A stretch of 64,000 nucleotides of DNA from Batillaria attramentaria (taxonomy: Eukaryota; Mollusca; Gastropoda; Batillariidae). The translations under genes were made by a program, and so were the position numbers. Shown piece after piece: positions 32,951-45,147 of this stretch (position 1 is the first letter of the stretch; every line of letters starts with the position of its first letter). Below the pieces are notes generated by a model. That model did not search any database, had not been told where the DNA came from, and was given only the letters and a program-made list of their open reading frames with translations. The stretch spans positions 499,001 to 563,000 of the forward strand of contig JACVVK020000190.1 of the NCBI GenBank assembly GCA_018292915.2, in the 5' to 3' direction.

Positions 32951-34067
32951 TGTCAGTGTTATTGTTGGTACTGCGTACACACACACACTCTCTCTCTCTC
33001 TCTGGCATTAAATCCAGCTATGACGGAATGTATGGTCATTGCCACGCGTCAGAAACATCAGCTCAACCCACTTACGTATCTGTCCAAAACCAGTCCATTA
33101 AACAAGTCACAGAACATCGGTTACTGGGCGTTATCATTTACAGACTGATGAAATGGCAAGCACATATAGATAAAGTCTGTAAACGTGTCAAGAAATTTAT
33201 TTATGTTGTCAAAATTGAAATACTTTATTGACAGCGATTCTCGAAAATTGTTTTATACCGCCAATATTAAACCCCACATTGACTATTCGTCCACAACTTG
33301 GGACGGATGCAGTGATGTCCACCTGAAGAGACTAAACTCCTTACACAGGAGAGCAGCAAAATTGATCCTTCCAGACCCCACACTAACAACTGACCAGAAA
33401 CTCGAAAAGCTAGAAATGCTCTCTCTTCCGAAACATCTGATCTTAAACGAAGGTATGTTCATGTTCAAAATCCGCAAAGGCGTTCTGCCACAGTACATCA
33501 GCAGCCTCTTTACCTCGTCTGATCCACGCTATCCCTCATCAACGCAACGCTTTATACCGCCACGTCCGAGGATAGATATTTTTAAATCAAGTCTTTCCTT
33601 CCCCGGTGCCTCTCTCTGGAACAATCTCCCTCTAAGCATTACTAGCAATGGATCGCAATCATCATTCAGGAAAAGTCTGTTCAACCACCTGGCATTGGAA
33701 ACTGCATAAATGGTTCACAAACCATCCGTCTTGTCCATTCACCAAAGTTCACTTCTTACCAACAAAACCTGTCACGCAATTTACATAAATAATGATACAC
33801 CTGCGCTAGTCCCATGAGTATGTACATCATAACTGATATCATGATTTTGTGTATAATTATGTTTGCCGCGCGAGCGCGCGCATATTATGTATGTGTGCGC
33901 GTGTGTTTATGTGTGTGTGTTTGTGTGCGATTTCCAGTTTTTATGTATTTTTTAAAAATACTTCTCTTCATATTCTTCTTTTGAATTTTTTTTTTTACAG
34001 TAGTGTAGCAACGGCAAGTTTGAAAATGGTCTTTGTATGCCTATAACTTCTTCCGTTGTAAAATAAA

Positions 34068-34070
<3 letters not shown>
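32950..34070 (+). pseudogene. 3' part of a second-type LINE (RT C-terminus)
   Basis: Across three frames the translation reads NPAMTECMVIATRQKH, then LLGVIIYRLMKWQAHIDKVC, then KLFYTANIKPHIDYSSTTWD and HRRAAKLIL. It ends in ASLWNNLPLSI and SFRKSLFNHL (stop at 33709). These are the motifs after the RT catalytic box in Jockey/CR1/I-type LINEs, a clade different from the L1/Tx1 elements. A 3' UTR follows with GTGTAGCAACGGCAAGTTT and AAAATAAAGGATC running into (TC)n (34072-34102). It is 5'-truncated and frameshifted. Confidence 0.8.
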
Positions 34071-34106
<36 letters not shown>

Positions 34107-34234
34107 TCTTCTGCTCAGTTCGACACTAGTCTTTAACTTAGCGATGACTGTGTAGTTCTAAAATTGACGTTTACGTCAAGCCTTCAACCGTGGTCAAAGT
34201 CATTGTAATTCCATCATTGTTTCTGATCGTCATC

Positions 34235-34360
34235 TGCAGCTTATACTGTAGCCAGCCATAGGTTCCCAGTCATTCTGCGGCCTGCAGAGGTAGTTACTGC
34301 ACGGAGTAGAGAGCTGGAGTGTAGTAACTACCTCCACATGGCGTCGACTGGTTGTCACCT
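34235..34360. repeat. Hairpin-bearing repeat, copy 1
   Basis: Nearly identical to 52045-52160. Both contain GAGGTAGTTACT and, ~25 bp on, its inverted partner AGTAACTACCTC. Confidence 0.8.
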
Positions 34361-34475
34361 TCACCACAATAAAAACATCAACACAGAAAAATAATGAAGC
34401 AGACTTTGCTCGACGTTTTATCTGTACCCGTCATTGTCATGTACGTGCCACCGGTTTACTGAACGGACACGTCAG

Positions 34476-34476
<1 letters not shown>

Positions 34477-34532
<56 letters not shown>
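34477..34532. repeat. (CA)n microsatellite
   Basis: Uninterrupted CA repeat. Similar runs, listed separately only where they matter, occur at 44258-44315, 46081-46116, 52818-52872, 62334-62433 and 63704-63802. Confidence 0.97.
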
Positions 34533-34533
<1 letters not shown>

Positions 34534-34938
34534 TTTTTGAAAAGATGGTTTATTCTGAGTAAAGACAAACATGTGTACATGGACGTGTCTGCCTGTGCAG
34601 TATATATTCTGAACATATTGCATTACAGTACAGTAAAAATTATTACATTAAAAATATAAAGTCTTGTAACACTGTACCGTTATTAGTGCTTGCTTTTGTG
34701 CTGAACAAAATCATAGTCGAGGTGAACAGGGGGGAAAAAGAGAGACCAAAAGTAAGACAAAGAGTATGCAGTACGATCATTTGAGCATCCGCGGCAATTT
34801 GAAATTTTACCGGGTCACAGAGCTCGCAGACGGGAGTGTATTGCACTGACCCCTCTTCAGATAATTAAAGATAGATAACGTAACCAACCGACGAACCAAT
34901 CAACCAACCCTAACGTATTTCAAGATTTCTACACTCAC

Positions 34939-35433
34939 CGGCCCCCGTAGTGTAGTGGTTAGCACTTCGGACCTTGGACCGGGAGATCCGGGTTCGAGTC
35001 CCACGGCCGAGGCAAGCGGGATTTTTCCTACCTAGGTCGGCTTCTACCCAGAGCGGGTGTGCTGTGGGCCCAATGGGGAGGCTGTCACCACACAGCCGAG
35101 CTTCACCCACTTCACGGGTGCGACTTTGGGGTTGCTTCCCTTGGTATGACACGTCTTATGATGTGGATGATTACACGGCCGGCACCGCAGGTGCCGCAGT
35201 TCCCGGGCCTGGTTAATGCCGGGATATTTATGACAGGAATCGTGGAATGCGGTCCTGTCCCGCAGTCCCAAACCACACGGACCTCCATAGCATCATCTTA
35301 CCATCATCCTCATCTCCATCATCATGCATAAAGAAAAATGCCCCAGCTTCCGAGCCCTCCGTGGATTCCACCCATTACCCTGGAGGACCACCACTGGAGC
35401 TGGCAAAAAGAGTTGGGACAGGAATAAAAATCT
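34939..35433 (+). repeat. SINE family B, full-length sense copy
   Basis: The tRNA-like head has box A TAGTGTAGTGGTTAGCAC and box B GGGTTCGAGTCCC. A ~420-bp body follows with TACCTAGGTCGGCTTCTACC, ATCATCATGCAT and CCACTGGAGCTGGCA. It abuts the left limit of the copy-B paralogous block. Other copies: 27018, 39217, 44632, 56432 and 58514. Confidence 0.9.
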
Positions 35434-36491
35434 AGACACAAATTTTTTGGTAGCTGTTCAGATGATGTTCAGCAATTGAAAGAGAATGCAAATACACGAG
35501 GCTTTAAAATGCCTATATATTCCCTGTTAGCCTCAGGCATTATAGTCACCGCTAAAAATGCGTCACCATGCATAGCGGACCATTCAAGGGCACGCACCTG
35601 ACAGAAGTTTATTAAAAAAAATTTGAATGTCTCCTTTCCCGCTCAAGCCTCACTGGAGTAATGCAAGTCTACTTTCTGTTTAGGCCAGAGAGCCAATTCA
35701 CTCAAATTCAGTCACGCCATCTTTGCCCGACTCGCTCTCAAAAAGTCCCAGCCGTACTGGCGGCTTACTTCTTGCTGCAGTCTCCTCGCATGCACCTTGT
35801 CCTACAAAATTAAGAAGAAGAAAAAAATCACAAAAAATCACGCTTTTTCGTGATAACAAAACTCATTACAAATTAGCACCCTCGCCAAACAGGGTTCTTC
35901 AACTAAACACCAAACATGACCCCGTACGGTCAATTCGTGTCCTTATGCCAGCATAATAGCACTTAGAGACACATGAACAGTCACGCTGGTATACCTTATG
36001 CAGTTTTTCATTTCGCAGACAGAAGTCGAAAGCTGTTGAAAGGACGACAATGACAGGAGTCACATTCTGTGTGGAACTAACTGTTGAAAGTTGTTGTTGT
36101 TGTTGCCTTCTTTCCTCTCCTCATTTCCCTTTGTTTTGTTTTTCTTTTAACATTTGTTACATTTATCCTTTTTGTCTTTTTGCCTACAAAAAATTCTGTC
36201 CTGTTCTATTTGTTCTGATAACAGTGGAAGCAAACTCTGTATAGCGTGACAAACCGATTAAAAAAAAAAAATCAGTAAAGGTATAGAAAAGCGCTGCTTA
36301 GCAAAAGAAAGTTTTCTTTCGTAATTCAAAGAGAAAACGTGAATCCGACCTTTCGTCATTGTTCAGTACTATTTTTCTGGAGCTGAAAATAAAATTAGTA
36401 AAAAAAGAACAGCAAAGTAGAACAATGCAGACCGACACAAACACAAAGAAGCACAACAGTCAGTCAATACACACCGAAAACCAGACTCTTC

Positions 36492-36524
<33 letters not shown>

Positions 36525-36554
36525 CTGAACAAATAAACATCAGAATTTACTCCG

Positions 36555-36623
<69 letters not shown>

Positions 36624-36717
36624 CAACTTTTTTTTTTTAAACTCTTTTTAAATTGTATTCCCTTGGGGAAAAAATACACTGGAATTAAAGAAGACACAAA
36701 TTACAGATTAGAAATTC

Positions 36718-36765
<48 letters not shown>

Positions 36766-36874
36766 GAGAAAAATTCTATACTGTTTAAATTTTAAAAACG
36801 ATACAAAAAGAAAAAAATCACATATTATTAAATACATTTTCTTTTCTATCACACACACACTCACACGCACACAC

Positions 36875-36919
<45 letters not shown>

Positions 36920-37860
36920 TTGCATCTGTATACCATTTTGTCTCGCGGCGTGGGGATTTAATCTGCGGTGGAACATCCCCGACAACATCTGCCGGATCTC
37001 GCACGGCCCTCTGGCGTGAACAGTAGGATGACTGTAGTGTGGGACTTCACACCAAGGGACCGAATCTGCATGTCCAGGCCGGAGAGAATGGGACCCTTCG
37101 CCAGTAAATACCCACTAGCTTGCACCTGAAGCTTGTACCTGACAAACTGGAAATCTGTGCCGTCTAATTTAACTCATCCGTGACAAGAGACTTCGTGGAA
37201 AGGTTCAGCTATGCATCCATCACACTGATGCTCATCAAAATTGAATTCTCCATCCATTTTTTTCATTAAATACCGAAAAAGTATGTGTTCGAAGAAGCTT
37301 GCTTGAGATGTGTGTTTATACTTACATGTAGTCAGTTTGCTGCAGTTTCATGGCGGCAGGCCCAGGTCAGTACAGTGATAAGGCAGCGGGAGGCTCAGGT
37401 CAGTACAGTGATAAGGCAGCGGCAGGCCCAGGTCAGTACAGTGATAAGGCAGCGGCAGGCCCAGGTCAGTACAGTGATAAGGCAACGGCAGGCCCAGGTC
37501 AGTACAGTGATAAGGCAGCGGGAGGCCCAGGTCAGTACAGTGATAAGGCAGCGGCAGGCCCAGGTCAGTACAGTGATAAGGCAGCGGCAGGCCCAGGTCG
37601 GTACAGTGATAAGGCAACGGCAGGCCCAGGTCAGTACAGTGATAAGGCAACGGGAGGCCCAGGTCAGTACAGTGATAAGGCAGCGGCAGGCCCAGGTCAG
37701 TATAGTGATAAGGCAGCGGCAGGCCCAGTCAGCGTTAAACATCTTCCACAAACGTACTTGCTTAAGGGGTTGGCAAACCGTGACTGCATCTAGCAGGTTC
37801 ACCTCGATACGTGGCGTTGACTGATCATAACCTGACTCAGTCGGCGAGATAATAATATTT
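35430..37860 (+). repeat. Upstream flank of receptor copy B
   Basis: Diverged counterpart of 13110-18730. It lacks the DNA transposons and the (TG)n/LINE-tail block of copy A, and so supplies empty sites. It includes (CA)n tracts at 36558-36620, 36722-36762 and 36850-36918, plus the 11-unit minisatellite. Confidence 0.75.
37352..37733. repeat. 33-bp minisatellite, about 11 units (copy B)
   Basis: Same unit as at 17497-18392 (AAAGPGQYSDK in one frame), with its own unit variants such as AAGGCAACGG. It lies ~470 bp before the copy-B signal exon. Confidence 0.97.
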
Positions 37861-38203
37861 AAGTGAGTTTGATTTGCGGAATTCCGCGTGCGGTGTCGCT
37901 GAGTGGAGTTTTTATTTTTATTTTTTTAAATTGTTTTCACTCTTCACACAAGACCATGGAACCTCCAATGCTGGCTTCCATTCCTTGAGCACAATGAATT
38001 CTTGGTCGTTCACTCGTCGTGGTATTGAATGGAAGTTAGTCACACGGGGTTACTTCCCTTCATCGCGAATAATCCAGAACCACAGGCAAGGCATTATTTG
38101 AAAGGTCACGATAATGGTCACACCAGGGTAATAGGTAGGATTTTATTACCATGGTGTGTTCTCACATGTCCAGTGATCACAAGTAGTTACTGAAGACTGC
38201 AAA

Positions 38204-38342
38204 ATGGTGATTGGTGTGATAGCTGGCTTACTTTACTGCTATTGGCCACTGCTGTGTCTGGTCGGTGCATCAAGTCAGCCTACAGTCAGCAAATTGCCTG
38301 AAGCGCATGGATCCGAACGTTTCCAGGAAACTGCCACCGTCG
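38204..38342 (+). CDS. GRL101-like receptor copy B, signal exon
   Basis: Same 139-nt exon as in copy A, with identical 46-residue translation (MVIGVIAGLLYCYWPLLCLV...), leaving in phase 1. The donor is CG|GTAAGA, close to consensus, so this is the undisturbed version of the exon. The intron is 1.74 kb to the acceptor at 40079. The reading frame continues past the donor into poly(C), which is why the exon is easy to miss. Confidence 0.82.
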
Positions 38343-38407
38343 GTAAGATTATTAACCTCACTATCTTGCTGCACATGCCTGGGTATTGGCTGATAGACAG
38401 CCCCCCC

Positions 38408-38438
<31 letters not shown>

Positions 38439-38635
38439 AAATCGTCATCGCCGTTTTCATCATGTTCCCCCTTTCGAGGCATGGTAATTGCAGTGATCAC
38501 TTTTTCCGTCCGTTCAGTCGTTTCACTTTCTAATGGAAGGGGATAAGTTGCTCCTGTTAGACTGCGAAATGACAGAGCTGACAGCACGGACATTCGACTG
38601 AAAGATACGTGATACTGAAGTGACCGATGTGCACG

Positions 38636-38672
<37 letters not shown>

Positions 38673-39216
38673 GCACGCGCGCGCGCGCTTCACCGGCGAG
38701 GTTTTGAAGCGTGATCGATGTAAACCTAAGTTGGCAGCATCTTCATTGTGTACTGACTGGGACAAATTGTAGATAAACAAAAGGTTGCTACATATAGAAA
38801 CAAATCAAGAGAACACGAAGAAAAGGAAACAAAACAAAAAGCACAGAAAGGAGAGAGCGATCTTTCTGAAAGTGTTTGCGATAGTGGCTAGCAAAGCCTG
38901 ATTCAGTTAAAACAAATACAGTCGAACACGGATAACTCGAAATCGCTCGGGGACTGAAATTTTGTTCGACATATCCGATTTTCGACTTATCCAAAAACAT
39001 GGTTAAGCCGAATTTGTAGCAAAGTTACTAGACATTTCGACTTAAGCGTATATTACTCGGATTTGTCGAAATCGGTCGAAATTTACGAGATATTTCGGCT
39101 TAAAAGAATACCTTTTCTTTCCTATTAAAAACTAGCGGGATGGGCCGTCCCCACTCGGAGGCAACTCCTCAACACCCTTATGTTCTTACCCTGGTCCACC
39201 CCCATACCAAGTGGTG

Positions 39217-39376
39217 GCGATCCACATCATAAGACGTGTCATACCAAGGGAAGAGCACCCCCAAAGTCGCACCCGTGAAGTGGGTGAAGCTCGGCTGAGT
39301 GGCATCAGCCTTCCCATTGGGCCCATAGCACACCCGCTCTGGGTAGGAGCCGACCTAGGTATGAAAAATCCCGCTT
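39217..39376 (-). repeat. SINE family B remnant at a deletion junction
   Basis: Corresponds to 27266-27420 in copy A. Its left end is fused directly to sequence that in A lies 1.8 kb earlier. Confidence 0.8.
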
Positions 39377-39703
39377 GAATACGGACTCTAAACAGAGTCA
39401 ATTTTGGAGGTAGTGGCTGTTATACTTTTGACGTAAGCCGTACCTCATGAAAGTGCTGGAGAACCCATTTTAGATCTCAAAATCGCTCCTACTATATATA
39501 GATAATGTGTCTGGGGTTATCGTCAGTTGACTCGAAACGTTGTACATCAAAGCACATTTCCTCCACAAGCCACACAAACATCGAAGAAGAGACGCACGCG
39601 CACTGACGTAAAGTAAGAGCGTCCTGTTTGATTGACGTGATGCTGGTTTTTCTTCGGGATGTCTCGCCACTTTCTTTCCGAATTCCTCTGTTTGGAGACG
39701 TGG

Positions 39704-39980
39704 TGTTGTATTTTACTTATGCTTTGTCGCCATCTTCGTGCACTCGTAGAGAAGATACGGGATACAACAGAATACAACTCCAATACTTTATTAACAGAAT
39801 ATGGGCTCCCCTAATAACATTATGGCCCTAAGCGACCCACAATTCTGTTACTATAGTAATGAAGCGCTGGGAGTAAAACAAAATCACTGGACCTCCCTCC
39901 ACACCTGTTTTGCCTGCATAACGCAGCTTACTGTCGCGGGAAATGTTTACCGTCATCTGGGAAAAAGGCCTATAAAAGCG
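39704..39980 (+). other. Insertion with a consensus TATA box
   Basis: Present only in copy B. The left part has TGTTGTATTTTAC and then GGGATACAACAGAATACAAC. The right end is GGCCTATAAAAGCG, a canonical TATAAAAG at 39971-39978, ~109 bp upstream of the main exon. It could be a fragment of an LTR or another promoter-bearing repeat. No TSD is clear. Confidence 0.55.
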
Positions 39981-40079
39981 CCCATCCATCTGTTAGAAAG
40001 GACCATGGATTTAATAGGCGCTTTGGCACTTTATTTTCCTAAATGACAGTAATAATTATGTCTTTGTTTGAATTGTCAG

Positions 40080-43000
40080 ATCAGGGGCACCCCACCACTG
40101 ACCAAGCGGGAACAAGACGGACGGACAGCAAAGATCTGTCGTTTGACTATCACCTCCTTCTCTCTGAAGCAGGAACCGGAGTGAGGCGATTCAACCTCAC
40201 AAAATGTAGAGTCTATGATAAAAAGATATGGGCGCATGGCTACATCCCTTTCCTGCACCTAAGAGACAATGGCAGTGCTACTGTTCTTGAAACTCTTCCC
40301 CGGGCGACACTAATTGAACAGGTACTCTATGATGCTGAAACGTTCGAGGCGTTTGATGTTGTTCATCCAGGCTCCAGCAGGGACTATGAAGAATGCAGAT
40401 TTTTCGTGTCAAGTCCTCCTGAGAAGGATGTAGTCATTGTTCTGGAGGACATTTCAGCAAAGCACGATGGTGTTTGTGTCGGCGAATACATAACGTTTGT
40501 GTTCGGTCTTCACGATTTTCGGTCTTGTAAAAGCAATCCTCGCATCATTCCACGTGATCCCCATCGCACACAGCTATCTAGCAAGATCCAATATTCAATG
40601 ATCTCTGTGCGAATGAACGACGTGGCATTCCAAGCACCAACTGAAACGTCCATTTTGTTGCGATTTCGCATGTACCTAACATCGGTCGTGGCGAGTCACG
40701 CTGCGACGCATGTACCAACGGCTCCTCTTGCAGGCTACATTTCAAACTTTATGTTTGACGGAACAACATTCTATTACCCACACGCAGACGTTCGATTTGC
40801 TTTTCCAGTCTCTTCTGGCATCTTGGTGATAAGCTTTCTCCATCTGGATATCGACTGCATACAGGGATATTTGGCTGTGTATGTGCCAACTCCTTGGATC
40901 CTGAAGTACGTTTTGGGGGGGTGATGCTTCTGGTCCCATTGTTTCTTCTGAAACTTTATACTCCGGGTTCAGTGCTGCTATATGGGGTCCTCAGGGTCTG
41001 GAGTGGAAAAGATGTGGGGCACAACACGTTCCAGCAAAGGCCTACAACGTGTCAATTGCCATGAAGTTTTACTCCGGCAAAGAGCTTGTCAGCAACACCG
41101 GTTTTAAACTGAGGTACTCAGTCCACAACTTCACTGGTGGCGCCCTACAGCTTGCCTCCGGCTTGTTCAACTGCTCAGTGCTTCAAGACGCCAGCTATCT
41201 GCAACACTTCAGATGCAACCTGGAGGTGGAGTGTCTTGAAGCTGAAGATGAGGTGGACTGTCCTTACTCTAGCGACGCCTGTGGGTCGGGCCAGATTGAG
41301 GCAGGCGACAAGTGCTACACGTACGAGTACGTCAGAAACTGGACCAGCCCCACCTGGTACGACGCTTATGAGATGTGCAGTCACAAGAGGATGAGGCTGG
41401 TCAGCCCTGAGACGCCAGAACAGTGGCAAAGATTCCTTAAAATATTGCAGTATGGGAGGAACTCGACTGGACTCTTTGTCGGCCTTCAAACGGCTAATCA
41501 CTTCCTGGGTCCAATGTACAGACAGGTATGGCAGTGGGCTGATCAGACAATGGCTTACTACCACCACGTTCGTTCCGAAAACCAGTTGTCCAAACCGACG
41601 TGTGCCTTTATGCCCGCCATTTCCAGAGAAAATCTTCAAACTGTCAGATGTGATGATGTTATGAACGTTCAGTTTCTTGTCTGTGAGATTGACAAGAAAC
41701 GCAAAGGTCCAGAGGTCCCTCAACTTTCAAGCGTAAATGTAAAGTTTGCAAAGAACAAAGGAATAGACGTGGTGGAGTGTCCCAACCATCAAGCCGTGAT
41801 ACAGGAGTTCTTGTCGTGTGAGTATCCTAGCGACTGTGGTGCTGTGAACAACGCCAAACATTGCCGGGCGTCAACAGCAGGAGGTGTTACTATCCCTATG
41901 TTTGTCTGCGATACGGGTACACAGAGTGTACACTACACTATGGTTTGTGACCACCGAGACGACTGTTCTGATGGTTCTGACGAGAAGTTCTGTGAGCATT
42001 CAGCGTGCCCCGAGCAGCAGTGTAGAAGCGGCCAGTGTGTCTTGTCCAGCCAGCTGTGTGACGGCATGTATCATTGTGTGGACAAGTCTGACGAACTGTG
42101 TCCGCAGCTGATACCGACAGTGGCTCCCTCTGTCCCTCCCCCGGCTGTGGTGATGTTAGATGGACGTGGTGGATACAGTCAGCAAGCTCTGAACATAGGC
42201 GAGCCTTGCCCCGAGACACACTTCAGATGTCCACACGGCTATTGCCTGCCGGTGTATCTGCGCTGTAACGGGGTGGACGATTGTGTGGACCACGCTGACG
42301 AGGCTGAGTGCGACAGCTACACGTGTCCCGGCTTCTACCGATGTCAGGCCTCCACTGTGTGCTTGCATGCCGACCACCTGTGTGACGGAGTGTTTCATTG
42401 TCCTCAGCAGGACGACGAGTTACTGTGTGGCATGAGGTGCCCTCAAGGATGTGTATGTCAAGGACTGGCGTTTGTCTGCAACCAGACTTTCCCCGCCCTC
42501 ATCTATCCCACACTTCGTTACTTGGATGCCAGCAGATCTGGTATGACGCCAGATAACTTTACTGAAAACTTCTATCTGATCAGCCTCACGTTGTCAGAAT
42601 GCGATCTCGTGGCTTTGGCCAGTCTGGTGTTTCCTAACCTACGAACGCTAGATCTGAGTAGCAACAGACTACAGTACGTCGACGTTAGTTGGCTTGTGAG
42701 CTGTCCCAAGCTTCAGGTGATCAACCTCTCTAAAAATCCTCTGATCTCAATCAGAGCCGACGATAAGGTGCAGCATACCTTTACTTATGTCCACAGTGTT
42801 GATATGTCTCACACGTCGGTGGAGACTTATGATGGCGAGATGCTGCGAAACTTCCCCGGTTTGAAGACTCTCAACATATCATACGGCGCTCTTCGAGCTA
42901 TTGCTGACACGGGATTCAAGACCACACCAAGTCTTGAGACCTTGGACATGAGAGGAGACACTGTGAACGATTTTCCTGACGATCTGCTGCAGCATCTGAA

Positions 43001-44085
43001 GTGGCTGAAAACTGTGTACGCGAGTACTTTCAAACTGTGTTGTTCTGCAGCATTGCCAGAGCTGTTTAACGTGAAGGACTGCCACGCACCCAGTAACGAA
43101 CTGTCCTCTTGTGAAGACTTGCTACAATCTGGTGTTTACCGGGGCTGTTTTGGGGTGATCGGGTTAATAGCCGTTGCTGGCAATGCTGCAAGTCTGGTGA
43201 CGCGACTCTATCATTCAAAGAAAATCGTCCAAAACTGGTTTCACAGTGTTTGTGACCAATCTCAACGTAGCTGACTTACTGATGGGTGTGTACTTGCTTA
43301 TCATTGGGATTGCCGATCTCGTGTACCGGGGAAATTACCTGTGGCATGATAAATATTGGAAGAACAGTACTATGTGTCAGATAGCCGGTTTCTTGTCACT
43401 GTTGTCCAACGAAGTGTCGGCTTTCTCCATTTGTTTAATAACGCTCGACCGTTTTCTTGTGTTTCGTTTCGTATTCAGCAGTTTCCGTTTTCATACGCAG
43501 TCGGCTGCCGTTGTTTGTGGATTGGCCTGGTCGGTTGGCGTCATACTGGCTACGACTCCCTTGCTACCGGTGACGTCACACTGGAAGTTCTACTCCCAGT
43601 CTGGCATCTGCATCCCGCTGCCCATCACCAGGAATACGTTTGCAGGACACGCTTATTCTTTCGGGGTTTTGATTGTGTTCAACTTCACTCTTTTCTTGCT
43701 GATAGCCGTTGGTCAGCTGCTGATTTACATGTCAGTCCAGAAGAATTCTATCATGTCCGATCAAAAGAGTGCCAAAGACACGGCTATCGCCCGTCGTCTG
43801 ACCACCATCGTGCTGTCCGACTTTCTCTGCTGGTTCCCCATCGGCTTGCTGGGTCTGCTGGCCTCCACGGGGACCCCAATCTCTGGCGAGGTCAACGTGG
43901 CCATAGCTATCTTCGTGTTGCCGCTCAACTCGGCCGTGAACCCGTTTCTTTACACCCTCAACATCGTCCTGGAGAAACGAAGGAAGGCGTATGAGGCTCG
44001 TCTGCTGGAACAGCTGGGTAAGAGACTAGCAGGTGAAAAGCGAACGCGTGATGCTTGGACCACCACGACACAAGAATGTGAGTAA
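40080..44085 (+). pseudogene. GRL101-like receptor copy B, frameshifted main exon
   Basis: Same domain order as copy A and very similar by eye. Two single-base insertions break it. At 40911-40921 the run T5G5 of copy A is T4G7, giving KYVLGG and stop. At about 43213 an extra A in CTATCATTCAAAG shifts the frame just after TM1. The three frames end at 40924, 43274 and 44085. The C-terminus ends TTTTQECE; copy A has 18 extra bases there, between CAAG repeats. The first lesion is in a homopolymer, so a sequencing error is possible; the second is not in a long run. As written, the product would stop in the N-terminal region. Confidence 0.88.
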
Positions 44086-44253
44086 TGGTGACGGTAATTG
44101 CCCATTTGTAGGGTCTACAAAACCTTTAGTGCAATACAATTATGCCCGTGGACTGGAGAAAAAGGAGAAGAAATGGACAATGAATAGACACAAAGAAGGG
44201 AGAACAATTGTGAGAATTAAGAGATCTGTCTTGAAGTTTCCTCTGAACTTCGA

Positions 44254-44257
<4 letters not shown>

Positions 44258-44315
<58 letters not shown>
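44258..44315. repeat. (TG)n microsatellite
   Basis: Dinucleotide run in the receptor-B 3' flank. Flank similarity to copy A (about 32770-32880) resumes near 44410-44530. Confidence 0.95.
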
Positions 44316-44316
<1 letters not shown>

Positions 44317-44631
44317 TTGCTCATTACTCCTGTAATTTTAAATTTCTCCAGTGACGAGCATTTTACAGTCTTTAAAATGAGCACCTCTAAAGCGTCGACT
44401 TGCCACACTACACAAATCAAAGCTGATCCTTGCAGTCGTTCATTCAGTTTTGCAGATTGAATGAATGACCTTATTCATTTGTCGTGACTGATTCGTCTCG
44501 ACATGGTCAAACTTAGTGCTGACCCTCGTGCCTGATCCCCATGTTTCTGTTGTTTTACTGCTTTGTTTGTTTGTTTGTTTCATTGTTTTTTTTTCTGGGT
44601 TTTTTGTTTGTTTGTTTTTTGGCTGCCCCAA

Positions 44632-44880
44632 CTCTTTGCCAGCTCCACTGGTGTTCCTCCCAGGTTATGGATGGAATCCACGGAGGGCAAGGAAACTGGG
44701 GTAACTTTAATATTATTATTTTTATGCATGATGATGGAGACGAGGATGATGGCATAATGATGCTATGGAGGTCCGTATGGTTTTGGACTGGGGACAGGGC
44801 CGCATTACACGCTTCCTGTCATAAATACCCCGGCGGTGACCAGGCTCGGGAACTACGGCACCTGCGACAAGGAAGCTGGG
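44632..44880 (-). repeat. SINE family B fragment
   Basis: Antisense body from CTTTGCCAGCTCC to the TACGGCACCTGCG region, where it is truncated. It follows a T-rich tract. Confidence 0.8.
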
Positions 44881-45034
44881 GCAACTTTCCATTCGGACGT
44901 GTCCTTCCTTATGAGAGAAATGTAAACGAAAGGCTGTGATGTAGGATATTTCATATTGTAAACGATGATACTTTCGTCTTCGTAGTCATTGTGAGGCGAG
45001 CCTTGGAACTGTCCTTTTGTAACATTACGTTTGC

Positions 45035-45147
45035 AGTTCGAATCCCGGCTGGGGCTAAATATTTGCGCTGGCCTTTTTCTCGTTGTCCCGTCTTTGATAG
45101 CACCCATACGTGTTGGAAAAGGACGTTAAACTCCCAAACACCCACCC
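45035..45147 (+). repeat. SINE family A, 5'-truncated
   Basis: Starts inside box B (GTTCGAATCCCGGC) and runs to CAAACACCCACC. Confidence 0.85.

Larger units (their letters stand above)
38343..40079 (+). other. Intron 1 of copy B
   Basis: Contains a C30-type run (38401-38428), (CA)n (38640-38668), a microhomology deletion junction near 39222 and a ~277-bp sequence (39704-39980) absent from copy A. Confidence 0.75.

Noticed and set aside
34285..34305. GAGGTAG in the hairpin as a let-7 microRNA
   Set aside because: Only the seed-like heptamer agrees; the rest of the mature sequence does not match let-7. The hairpin is kept only as an unnamed repeat structure.
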